A stretch of 64,000 nt of DNA from contig CASEMQ010000070.1 in the NCBI GenBank assembly GCA_949289005.1, positions 1-64,000 of the forward strand, given 5' to 3'. Each line of letters starts with the position of its first letter. Within the stretch, counting starts at the first letter, position 1. Source of the DNA: an uncultured Lentisphaeraceae bacterium. Its GTDB lineage: Bacteria; Verrucomicrobiota; Kiritimatiellia; RFP12; DVOR01. Under the pieces are notes generated by a model. It was not told the origin of the DNA. It did not search any database and worked only from the letters and a program-made list of their open reading frames with translations. The position numbers were made by a program, and so were the translations under genes. Shown here in pieces: positions 53,846 through 63,000 of this stretch.

Positions 53846-54843
53846 GCGAGGCACGGACACAGGCGGCCGAGACTGCCGCACGGCGGGGACCTTCGGCCTG
53901 GGCGCGGCTTTGGGGGGATTGGGGCACGCGGCTGTGCATCGTGGCCATCGCGCTCTACACGCTGACGGCGCTTTACGGCGAGGCTGTCTATCGTTACTAC
54001 AAGGGAAGCCTGTGGGAGGACGCGCCCGCGTGCCTGACGTGGGCGCCCGAGCGCGTGGCGCCCTACAACGAGCTGCACATGGAGGCGCGCTATTTGCCGC
54101 CGCTGAGCGTGGTCACCTGGCCGGCGCACACGTTGGCCGACGGCACGCCCGTGCCCGAGCGCAGGCACCGCTACTGGCTGGGCTCTGACAATCTGGGGCG
54201 CGACGTGTTGCAGCGGCTCATCCAGGGCGCGCGCATCGCCTTCCATGTGGGCGTGATGACATCGCTCATCGCGATTCCGCTGGGGGTGCTCCTGGGGTGC
54301 CTGGGCGGTTATTTCGGGGGCAAGGTGGATAGTTTCGTGGTGTGGCTGTGCGCGACGGTCTCGGCCATGCCGGGGTTGCTCTTCATCCTGGCCATCGCGC
54401 TCATCGCCGGCAAGGGGCTCTTCGGCATCTACTTGGGCATTGGGCTGACCACGTGGGTGAGCGTCTGCCGCAACATCCGCGCGGAGGTCATCAAGCATCG
54501 CGACCGGGCCTACGTGCAGGCCGCGCACGTCTTGGGCTATTCGCATGGGCGCATCCTTTTCCGCCACATCCTGCCCAACGTGATGCACATCGTGTTGATC
54601 TCCTTCTCGATCCGCTTCCCCGCCAGCGTGGCCACGGAGGTCTTCATCTCCTTCCTGGGCATCGGCGTGCAGGGAGAGCCGTCGTGGGGCATCATGATCA
54701 ACAACGCCCGCGCCAGGCTCTGGCAGGGCATCTGGTGGGAACTCACCTTTGTCTCGCTCGCCATCTTTCTCTTGGTGCTGATTTTCAACCGCTTGGCCGA
54801 CGCCTTGCGGGACGTCTTTGACCCCGCTTTGCGCAACCGTTAG
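53842..54843 (+). CDS. dppC: Oligopeptide-type ABC permease, DppC family
   Basis: 333 residues; ATG 53842 overlaps the preceding stop. A first helix (about 30-50), a periplasmic loop of about 60 residues (roughly 60-125, GSLWEDAPACLTWAPERVAPY...), then the conserved YWLGSDNLGRDVLQRLIQGAR near 118 and five helices. The EAA loop (near 225, REYVQAA-like: HRDRAYVQAAHVLGYSHGRILFRHILPN) is present. The DppB and DppC proteins both carry longer than usual first periplasmic loops, which may form a docking site for a non-standard binding protein. Substrate unknown: peptides, nickel or sugars are all possible. Confidence 0.9.
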   Translation: MSEARTQAAETAARRGPSAWARLWGDWGTRLCIVAIALYTLTALYGEAVYRYYKGSLWEDAPACLTWAPERVAPYNELHMEARYLPPLSVVTWPAHTLADGTPVPERRHRYWLGSDNLGRDVLQRLIQGARIAFHVGVMTSLIAIPLGVLLGCLGGYFGGKVDSFVVWLCATVSAMPGLLFILAIALIAGKGLFGIYLGIGLTTWVSVCRNIRAEVIKHRDRAYVQAAHVLGYSHGRILFRHILPNVMHIVLISFSIRFPASVATEVFISFLGIGVQGEPSWGIMINNARARLWQGIWWELTFVSLAIFLLVLIFNRLADALRDVFDPALRNR

Positions 54844-54872
54844 CGAAAGGACAAGCGGCGCCCGGGCGTTTT

Positions 54873-54881
54873 TGCTATGCT
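54873..54881 (+). promoter_or_regulatory. Extended -10 promoter of the aminotransferase gene
   Basis: TGC followed by TATGCT (54876-54881), about 29 nt before the GTG start. Confidence 0.55.
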
Positions 54882-54910
54882 AGTGGCGCTTTGGAAGGGA
54901 CGCGACCCGC

Positions 54911-55897
54911 GTGAAAACGATTTTGCCGGAAGATTTCGTCGAGGCCCTGCGCGCCAGCCGTGGCGCGGGGAAGGTGCCGTATTATCTCTTTTACTCCAGC
55001 CTGTTGGGCGGGTGCGTTCGCGACCCCGCGCTCATGGTGTTGCCTTTTGACGACCATCTTGCCCATCGCGGCGATGGCGTCTTCGAGACCATGAAATGCG
55101 TGGGGGGCGCCGTCTACAACCTTGACGCGCACCTGCAACGCTTGCAACGGAGCGCCTATCAGATCGGGCTGACCTTCAGGCATGGGCCGGAGGCGCTCCG
55201 CGCCAAGGTGCTCGAGGTGCTTGCCGAGGCCGGGCAGGCGGATTGCTCCGTGCGCGTCGTGCTCAGCCGCGGCCCCGGCGGCATGGGCGTCTCCCCGCGC
55301 GAATGTCCCGCCACGGCGCTCTATGTGCTGGTTTACGGCGCGGGGCGTCCCTTCATGGAGGCGCATCCCGCGGGTGCCACGTTGCGTCTGAGCGCCGTCC
55401 CGGCCAAGCATCCGGACTTCGCCACGGCCAAAACCTGCAACTACATCCCGAACGTCCTCATGCGCATGGAGGCCGAGGCGTGGGGCGTGGACTTTGTGGT
55501 GGGCGCCGATGGCCAGGGGCACATCACCGAGGGCGCCACCGAGAACGTCGGCATCGTCTCCAAGGGCGGCACGCTGGCCTTCCCTCCGCTCGACAGCGTC
55601 CTCGCCGGCACCACCATGTTGCGCGTGGCCGAGTTGGCGCGTCCCTTGGAGGCCGCGGGCATGATCAAGGGCGTGCTCTTTCGCCCCATCCGCGTGGAAG
55701 AATTGGCCCAAGCCCGCGAAATCCTGGTGGTGGGCACCACCCTCAACGTGGCCTCCGCGGTGGAGTGGGAGGGGCGGCCTGTCGGCGACGGCACGCCCGG
55801 CCCCGTCGGCCGCGCGCTCGATGCCGCCCTCGCGGAGGACTGCCGCGTCAACCCCGCCTTGCGCACCCCCTATCTCTCTCAGAAGGATTCGCCATGA
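54911..55897 (+). CDS. Class IV aminotransferase
   Basis: 328 residues from GTG 54911, with GGAAGGGA about 11 nt upstream. Fold-type IV PLP enzymes: branched-chain aminotransferase, D-alanine aminotransferase or aminodeoxychorismate lyase. Landmarks: HRGDGVFETMKC near 51, the PLP-binding Lys in TAKTCNYIPNVLM near 178, EGATENVGIV near 211 and SVLAGTTMLRVAEL near 233. The arginine and tyrosine positions that decide substrate class are not clear by eye, so a more precise name is not given. It is joined by ATGA overlap to the PTS IIA-like gene. Confidence 0.87.
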   Translation: MKTILPEDFVEALRASRGAGKVPYYLFYSSLLGGCVRDPALMVLPFDDHLAHRGDGVFETMKCVGGAVYNLDAHLQRLQRSAYQIGLTFRHGPEALRAKVLEVLAEAGQADCSVRVVLSRGPGGMGVSPRECPATALYVLVYGAGRPFMEAHPAGATLRLSAVPAKHPDFATAKTCNYIPNVLMRMEAEAWGVDFVVGADGQGHITEGATENVGIVSKGGTLAFPPLDSVLAGTTMLRVAELARPLEAAGMIKGVLFRPIRVEELAQAREILVVGTTLNVASAVEWEGRPVGDGTPGPVGRALDAALAEDCRVNPALRTPYLSQKDSP

Positions 55898-56349
55898 GCA
55901 CATACGATACGATGTTGGACCAAGCCGTCGTCATCAATTCCTTGCGGAGCGAGGACATCTTCGGCGTCATCGCCGAGCTGATCGACGCGCTTGTCGAGGC
56001 GGGCGCGTTGGATGCCGCGAAGCGCGACGAGGCCAAACAGGCCGTCGTTCGCCGTGAGATGTCCGCCTCCACCGTCATGCCCGGGGAGATCGCCCTGCCG
56101 CACGGCCGCACCGATGTGGTGGATCGCTTGGTCTGCGCGGTGGGCATCCACAAGGATGGCTTCGCCGCCGAGGCGCCCGACGACCAGCCCACCCGGGTCG
56201 TCATCCTCATGCTGGTGCCACCCGCGGCCGGCTCCGAATACATCGCCTTCCTTGGCAACGTCAGCCGCACCCTCATGGACGCGGAGCGCCGCGCGGCGCT
56301 TGTCGCGGCCACGGATCGCGAGAGCGTCCTCGCCATCCTTCGCGGCTAA
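55894..56349 (+). CDS. PTS IIA-like nitrogen/fructose-type regulatory protein
   Basis: 151 residues from ATG 55894. The EIIA type 2 fold is seen: start YDTMLDQAVVINSLRSEDIF, then MPGEIALPHGRTDVVDRLV with the phosphorylated His near 70 in LPHGRTD, and a hydrophobic strand VVILMLVPPAAGSEYI. Length and layout match PtsN (EIIA-Ntr). PtsN is phosphorylated by EI-Ntr and NPr and regulates potassium uptake or other processes. No other PTS gene is near. It sits between an aminotransferase and ileS. Confidence 0.87.
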   Translation: MSTYDTMLDQAVVINSLRSEDIFGVIAELIDALVEAGALDAAKRDEAKQAVVRREMSASTVMPGEIALPHGRTDVVDRLVCAVGIHKDGFAAEAPDDQPTRVVILMLVPPAAGSEYIAFLGNVSRTLMDAERRAALVAATDRESVLAILRG

Positions 56350-56373
56350 TCGCCAATCGCTCGAAAGGTTCCC

Positions 56374-59300
56374 ATGTTCAAGCCCGTCTCCAACCATCCC
56401 GACTTCGCCAAGAACGAAGAGGCCGTCCTCGCCCAATGGGCCGAGGAAAACACCTTCGCCAAGAGCCTGGGGCAGCGCCGCGGCGCGCCCGTCTTCCGCT
56501 TCTACGACGGCCCCCCCTTCGCCACCGGCCTCCCGCACTACGGTCACCTCCTCGCCGGCACCATCAAGGACATCGTGCCCCGTTACCAGACCATGCGCGG
56601 CAAGTACGTGGAGCGGCGCTTCGGGTGGGATTGCCACGGCCTGCCCATCGAGGCCCTCGCGCAGGACGCGCTCGGCGTGAGCGGCGCGCACGAAATCCGC
56701 CGCCACGGCGTGGAAGCCTTCAACGAGCAATGCCGCTCGATGGTGCTCCGCTACGTCGCCCAATGGCGCGAGACCGTCACGCGCATGGGGCGCTGGGTGG
56801 ACTTCGACAACGACTACAAGACCATGCAGCCCGCCTTCATGGAGAGCGTCTGGTGGGCCTTCAAGCAACTCTGGGACCAAGGGCGCATCTACAAGAGCCA
56901 CCGCATCATGCCCTATTCGTGGAAACTCTCCACGCCCCTCTCCAACTTCGAGGCCGGCAGCAACTACAAAGACGTGCAAGACCCCGCCGTTACCGTCCGC
57001 TGCCGCGTCACCCAAGGCGCCCGCCCGGCCTGGGGCGATCGTCCCGCCTACCTGCTCATCTGGACGACCACGCCCTGGACGCTCCTGACCAACCTCGCCA
57101 TCTGCGCCGGCCCCGACATCGACTACGTGGCCGCCCTCGATGACGATGGCTCCGTCTACATCCTTGCCGAGGCACGCCTCAAGGCCGTCTTCGGCAAGAC
57201 GCAGCCCACCATCCTCGAGCGCTTCAAGGGGGCCGACTTCAAGGGCATGCGCTACGAGCCCATCTTCCCCCAATACAAGGACAAGCCCAACGCCTTCGTC
57301 GTCCTCACCGATGGTTACGTCTCCACCGAGGACGGCACCGGCCTGGTCCACAACGCCCCTGCCTACGGCGAGGACGACTTCCGCGTCTGCACCGCCGCCG
57401 GCATCACCCTCGAAGACCCGATGGACGAGGCCTGCGCCTTCACCGCCCCCGCTCCCGAGGCTTGGCGCGGCCGCTTCTGCAAAGACTGCGACAAGGACAT
57501 CATCCGCGCCCTCAAGGAAAACGGCAAACTCGTCCACCAAGGCACCATCGTCCACAGCTACCCCTTCTGCGACCGCACCGACACGCCCCTCATCTACCGC
57601 GCCATCGATGCCTGGTACGTCCGCGTCGAGGACCTGCACGACCGCCTCGTCGCCAACAACGCCACCGTCCACTGGACCCCCGAGGCCGTCGGCGCCAACC
57701 GCTTCGGCAACTGGCTCCGCGAGGCCAAGGACTGGAACATCTCCCGCAACCGCTTCTGGGGCTCCTGCCTCCCCGTCTGGGTCAACGAGGCCGACCCGCA
57801 GGACATGATCTGCGTCGGTTCCGTCGCCGAGCTCGAGACCCTCTCCGGCCAAAAGGTCACCGACCTCCACAAACACTTCATCGACAAAATCCTCATCCGC
57901 CGCGACGGCAAGACCTACCGCCGCACCCCCGAGGTGCTCGACTGCTGGTTCGAGTCCGGCTCCATGCCCTACGCCCAGCAGCACTACCCCTTCTCCGGGA
58001 AACCCCTCGACGACTTCTTCCCCGCCGACTTCATCGCCGAGGGCCTTGACCAGACCCGCGGCTGGTTCTACACCCTCCTCGTCCTCGGCACACTCCTCTT
58101 CGGCAAGGCCCCTTACCGCAACGTCATCGTCAACGGACTCGTCCTTGCCGAGGATGGCAAGAAGATGTCCAAGCGCCTCAAGAACTATCCCGACCCCTCC
58201 GCGGTCATCGAGAAGTTCGGCTCCGACGCCCTCCGCCTCTACCTCATCAACTCCCCCGTCGTCCGCGCCGAGAACCTCCGCTTCTCCGAAAACGGCGTCC
58301 GGCAAGTCCTCCGCGACCTCCTCATCCCCTGGTGGAACGCCTACGCCTTCTTCGTCACCTACGCCAACGCCGACGGCTTCGATGAGCCCGACGTCGCCAC
58401 CCCCGCCTCCCCCAACGTCCTCGACCGCTGGATTGTTTCCTCCATGGAGACCCTCGTCGCCGACGTCACCGCCGCCCTCGACGCCTACGACCTCCAGCGC
58501 GCCGTCCGCCCCTTCGTCGACTTCATCGACGACCTCACCAACTGGTACATCCGCCGCTCCCGCCGCCGTTTCTGGAAGAGCGAGGACGACGCCGACAAAC
58601 GCCACGCCTACCGCACCCTCCGCTACGTCCTCATTCAGCTCGCCAAGGTCGCCGCGCCCTTCTGCCCCTTCATCTCCGAGCAGTTCTACCGCAACCTCAA
58701 AGGCGCCGCCGACCCCGAGTCCGTCCATCTCTGCGATTTCCCGACCCCCAACGCCGCCGCCCGCGACCTCCCCCTCGAACGCGACATGGCCCTCGTCCAG
58801 CGCGTCGTCGGTCTCGGCCGCCAGCTTCGCGTTGACGAAGATCTCAAGGTTCGCCAGCCCCTCGCCGCGCTCCGCATCGCCTCCGCCGATGCCGCCGTCC
58901 GCGAGGCCCTCCCCCGCTACGCCGACCTCATCAAGGAAGAGCTCAACGTCAAAACCATCCTCGTCTCCCCCGACGAGACCGACCTCGCCATCCTCTCCCT
59001 CAAGGCCGACTTCAAGCGCCTCGGCCCCCGCTTCGGCGCCAACATGAAAGCCGTCGCCGCCGCCATCGCCGCGCTCCCCGCCGAGCAGGCCGCCGCGCTC
59101 GCCCGCGGCGAGGCCGTCACCCTCACCCTCCAAGGCGCCCCCACCCAAATCGCCCCCGACGACGTCGTCATCCGCCGCCAACCCCGCGAAGGCCTCGTCG
59201 TCGCCGCCGAGGACAACGTCGTCGTCGCCCTCGAAACCGACCTCTCCCCCGCCCTCATCGCCGAGGGCCTCGCCCGCGAATGTGTCTCCCGCGTCCAAGC

Positions 59301-59505
59301 CCTTCGCAAAGAGGCCGACCTCGAGGTCACCCAACGCATCGACCTCCTCATCAGCGCCGACGACGAACTCGCCGCCGCCCTCACCGAATGGCAAGACTTC
59401 ATCCTCGAGGAAACCCAGGGCGACGCCCTCATTCTCGGCGAACCCTTCGGCGACCCCATCGACCTCAACGGCCACGAGGCCACCATCGCCATCGACCCCA
59501 AGTAA
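56374..59505 (+). CDS. ileS: Isoleucyl-tRNA synthetase
   Basis: 1043 residues; GAAAGG before ATG 56374. Charges tRNA-Ile with isoleucine. Class I signature motifs: PPFATGLPHYGHLLAG near 49-64 (the HIGH motif as HYGH), GWDCHGLPIE near 86 and KKMSKRLKNYPDP near 596 (KMSKS motif as KMSKR). The editing domain region (about 190-390) contains TTTPWTLLTNLAIC near 232. The C-terminal anticodon domain holds RWIVSSMETL near 688. A clear C-terminal tail without the zinc knuckle is typical of the long eukaryote-like type of bacterial IleRS. It is followed by a terminator. Confidence 0.97.
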   Translation: MFKPVSNHPDFAKNEEAVLAQWAEENTFAKSLGQRRGAPVFRFYDGPPFATGLPHYGHLLAGTIKDIVPRYQTMRGKYVERRFGWDCHGLPIEALAQDALGVSGAHEIRRHGVEAFNEQCRSMVLRYVAQWRETVTRMGRWVDFDNDYKTMQPAFMESVWWAFKQLWDQGRIYKSHRIMPYSWKLSTPLSNFEAGSNYKDVQDPAVTVRCRVTQGARPAWGDRPAYLLIWTTTPWTLLTNLAICAGPDIDYVAALDDDGSVYILAEARLKAVFGKTQPTILERFKGADFKGMRYEPIFPQYKDKPNAFVVLTDGYVSTEDGTGLVHNAPAYGEDDFRVCTAAGITLEDPMDEACAFTAPAPEAWRGRFCKDCDKDIIRALKENGKLVHQGTIVHSYPFCDRTDTPLIYRAIDAWYVRVEDLHDRLVANNATVHWTPEAVGANRFGNWLREAKDWNISRNRFWGSCLPVWVNEADPQDMICVGSVAELETLSGQKVTDLHKHFIDKILIRRDGKTYRRTPEVLDCWFESGSMPYAQQHYPFSGKPLDDFFPADFIAEGLDQTRGWFYTLLVLGTLLFGKAPYRNVIVNGLVLAEDGKKMSKRLKNYPDPSAVIEKFGSDALRLYLINSPVVRAENLRFSENGVRQVLRDLLIPWWNAYAFFVTYANADGFDEPDVATPASPNVLDRWIVSSMETLVADVTAALDAYDLQRAVRPFVDFIDDLTNWYIRRSRRRFWKSEDDADKRHAYRTLRYVLIQLAKVAAPFCPFISEQFYRNLKGAADPESVHLCDFPTPNAAARDLPLERDMALVQRVVGLGRQLRVDEDLKVRQPLAALRIASADAAVREALPRYADLIKEELNVKTILVSPDETDLAILSLKADFKRLGPRFGANMKAVAAAIAALPAEQAAALARGEAVTLTLQGAPTQIAPDDVVIRRQPREGLVVAAEDNVVVALETDLSPALIAEGLARECVSRVQALRKEADLEVTQRIDLLISADDELAAALTEWQDFILEETQGDALILGEPFGDPIDLNGHEATIAIDPK

Positions 59506-59523
59506 CCCCCGCCATTCCCCAAA

Positions 59524-59570
59524 CGAAAACGCCCCTCGTGCGCACACCGCGCCCGGGGGCGTTTTTTTAC
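59524..59570 (+). terminator. Rho-independent terminator after ileS
   Basis: AACGCCCCTCG, a loop of about 17 bases, CCCGGGGGCGTT and then seven T. The stem is 8 bp with one extension, and the T tract is strong. Confidence 0.85.
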
Positions 59571-59639
59571 CGCCGCGCTTGGCACGTCAAGGGGCGGGAA
59601 ATCGCCGGAAGCCTTTGTGCGTGACTCCCCTGAAAGGCC

Positions 59640-59801
59640 TGTCGATAACTTTCGCGAATTTGTTGAAAACCTGTTGAATGAGGGCGAGGCCGAAGGCGGC
59701 CAAAAACCGGATTTTCAATCAGGGAGTGGGGTCGTTTTCCGGGATGCGCCGTACCTCGGATCGAGACACGCCGCATCTCGCCCCGAGGTGCGGCGCATCC
59801 C
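59640..59801 (+). repeat. 165-bp palindromic intergenic repeat, copy C
   Basis: Plus-strand copy: TGTCGATAACTTTCGCGAA, two TGTTGAA units, the conserved core at 59711-59757 and a terminal palindrome with arms GGGATGCGCCG and CGGCGCATCCC, plus inner CCTCGG/CCGAGG. The best-preserved palindrome of the three copies. Confidence 0.85.
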
Positions 59802-59981
59802 AAAGCGGGGCCTCCCGGGAGACAGGGGCGCGCAAAGCACGCAAAAAGATGCGCTTCGGGGCACGCGGCCGACAAATCCGCGCAACCCGCGGGTTCGGGG
59901 GAAAGTTCCCCGGACAGTGCCGATTGTGGAGGGTGTCGATTGTATATTCGATAGGTTTGTGCATGTTATGCCAAATATGGG

Positions 59982-60009
59982 TTGCATCTCTTTTGTGATT
60001 GAGTATAAT
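59982..60009 (+). promoter_or_regulatory. Promoter of the giant LamG gene
   Basis: TTGCAT (59982-59987), 16-bp spacer, TATAAT (60004-60009), 74 nt before the ATG. Confidence 0.75.
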
Positions 60010-60083
60010 GTGCGCCGTCGTTTCGAGGAAGTCCGCCCAAAACGTTGGGTTTGGCGGGAAACAGCGAGAAAGAAGGAAACATC

Positions 60084-63000
60084 ATGAACCTCCAGCACAA
60101 GTGGGGTCACGCCGGGACGGCTTTGGCGCTCATGGCGGCGGTTTGCGTCGATGGTTTGGTCGGCGCGGCCCAGAATACCCCCTATACCTTCACCCCCCCC
60201 CTAATGGCCTTGTAAGCGATCGGGCTTTGCCCGTCCCCCGGGAGGCGGTCAACGGGAACTTCACCGCCGGCACCACCGGCCAGACCGCCGACGCCATCGA
60301 GCGCGTCGCGCTTGCCGACCGCGAATTCACTTTCACCCTCAACAGCCCCGTGATGGGCCACACCGATGCCACGGGTCGTGTCATCGGCCGTCTACCCACG
60401 GATGTCTCCCTCACGCAGGTCGTCCTCTACGATATCGCGGAGATGGGCGAGGCATCCCTCAGCCGGGCCAACCTCCCCACGCTCGCCGTCTACAGCGGCA
60501 AATCCCTTCTTGGCACCGCCAATTACGACACCGAGGCCACCGCGGCCGCCAAAGCGGTCACGGTCAACTTGGCCGACGGCTCCATCGTCTCCCTTCGCCC
60601 CGTCGTCTACGCCTTCACCGCGCCCGTCAAGGTGAACGCCGCAGCGTCTTACACGCTGCGCCTCAACGCCGCGGGCGTCACCCCGGTGCTCCCGCTCTTC
60701 GCCAACGCGGCCTCCGATGCCGGCTTTGGCATCGTCAATTACACAACGTGGGCCCCTTACGTCACCTTCGCCTGCCAAGGTATGGTGAACGTGGAGACCA
60801 TCCCTGTCTCGGCGAACACCAAACTCTCCGACCTTGACTACACGGACGACGCCACCACCGCCCTTGTCTTCACCCTTGCCGAGGGCGTGACCCTCACCTT
60901 GGACGAGCGCGTCCAGTACGCCACGCTCATCTTCGAGACCGCCGCCCCCGCCGCGAACGCCCCCACCGTTGCCTTCGCCGAAGGCATCTCCTTCGCGACG
61001 CCCTTCGTTTTCCGCAACGTCGAGAACACCGACAATGGCGCCATCCGCGTCACCGGCCCGTGGGACGACAGCGCCACCATCGACGACTCTGACACCTGGA
61101 ACCCCGCCGCCCTCACCGTCGATTGCGACCTTGTCTTGGCCTCGCCTCTTCCTTCCCGCGACGGCAACTGGTTCCGGAAAAACACGGTTCGCGTTCTCCC
61201 TGGCCGCACCCTGCGCCTGACCCACGAGGCCGCCACCGCCGAGCGCCTCCCCGACGTCCTTCTCACCGCCCCCACCGCCAACCTCGCCTTCGCCGACACG
61301 GAGAAGGCCGCGGCCGCGCCCGCGACCGAGAAGCCCTCCATCCCCGAGAAGTATCTTCCCCTCTTCACCGGCACCTCCGGCACCATCACGTTCGAGCGCC
61401 CCGTCAAGCTGAACAAGCCCACCGCCAGCCAAGTCCCCGGCGAGGGCAGCTTCATCCGTATCGGCGCACAAGGTGACGAGAACTACCAGATTGCCTTGGT
61501 GATGGAGGATACCTTCACCACCGGGCTCTGGCGCACGCACCTGGGTGGCGTCAGCGGCCTTGCCACGCTTGAGCTGCGCAATGGCACGGGCTCCGGCGTC
61601 TATGGCCTCTGCTTCGAGGGCAACGCGGTCTTCTCCCAGTGGGCCGGCGACTTTGACATGGCGGTCAGCGCGCAATGGGCCACCGAGTTCGTCGGTTCCT
61701 CCGCCACGCTCCAATTGGGCGACGGCGACACGGTGAACGGTGCCGCCACCACCACGATGCACGGCATCACGGAGGGCGATGGCGCCGCCGACATCACCGT
61801 CAATTCCGACGCCACCCTCCTGCTTGACAAGATTGTCAGCCCCTTTGACAAAACGCAGGACGACTACGCCCTCTATCCCGCCGGCAAGCGTTCGCTGAAG
61901 ATCGCCGGCGGCACCGTTCGTGCCAATGAGGGGGACATCACGATGGCCTTCGTGAATCCCGAGCCGCAGGCCGCCCCCATGGCCGCGGCCGAGATTCCCG
62001 GTATCGAGGTCGTCAATGCCGCGCAGTTGCAGGCCGCCACGGATGCCTCGCTGACGATTGACACGCTCAAGGGCAACGGCACCGTCTCCTTTGACGGCAA
62101 TGTAACCATCGGTTCCGCGTTGGTCCAGGAAGGCACCACGCTGACCTTTGACAATCATCCCCTCTCCGAAGGGGCGGCCACTTTGGAGGCCGTCTCCGGC
62201 ACCGGCACCGTTATCTTCGGCAAGTTGGGTGCCGCCGGCACCACCGGCGTCCAGAAGGTCGCCGATGCCTTGGAGGCCGGCAACTTCACCGGCACTCTCT
62301 CCTTCCTTGTCGGCACCGGATCCTCCTCCGAGGAGCAGGATTATCTGGAGGTCGACTTCGCGGCCACCGACGTCCCGCGGCTTCCCTACACCCTCGCCGT
62401 CCAGCCCGGGCAGACCCTCGTCATGCGCCTCGACCAGTACGCCGATTCCAAGATCCTCTGGCCCGAGGACTGCTCCGCGGTCAAACTCATCCTTGTCGAG
62501 GCCGGCCCCTTTGGCGGCGAGGCAACCATCCCTGCCTGGCCCGAGGATGTCGCCTTTGAGTTCCATCGCTACGACACCGCCGACGGCATCCCCGGCGCCG
62601 CCGACACCCACAAAGATCTCGACGAGTTCTATCCCGGCGCCCTCTTTGACCCCTATGAGGTCTTCCCCAACGTCAACCAGGGCACCGTCGACCTCACATG
62701 GGAGGAGCCCGTCCTCTCCGGTAAGGTCGCCTGGCTTGACATGGAGTTCAACGGCAATTCCAAGAACACCGGCTGGTTCAGCCTCGGCGACGAGGACCAG
62801 AACGGTATGCTCAGAGGTGCCGCAGGAAGCTTGGGTGCCGGAAGCGAAGGCGAGTTGATTCCGGATTCGGCAGAAGCGTATGATACGACGCATAACCCTC
62901 AATCCAAGGGCATCAACATCGACTATAAGCCGTATATCGCACCGGCCTCCTTCAGCCTTCCGGAGGAGCAGTGGAGTTTGGTCACGCGTATCATGATGCC

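Larger units (their letters stand above)
59570..60083. other. Intergenic region before the giant LamG gene
   Basis: About 510 bases between the ileS terminator and the signal peptide. It holds repeat copy C (59640-59801), an AT-richer stretch (59930-60000) and the promoter at 59982-60009. Nothing else is recognised. Confidence 0.7.

Noticed and set aside
59640-59801. Repeat as oriC
   Set aside because: Three copies in different places, and no dnaA, dnaN or gidA nearby.
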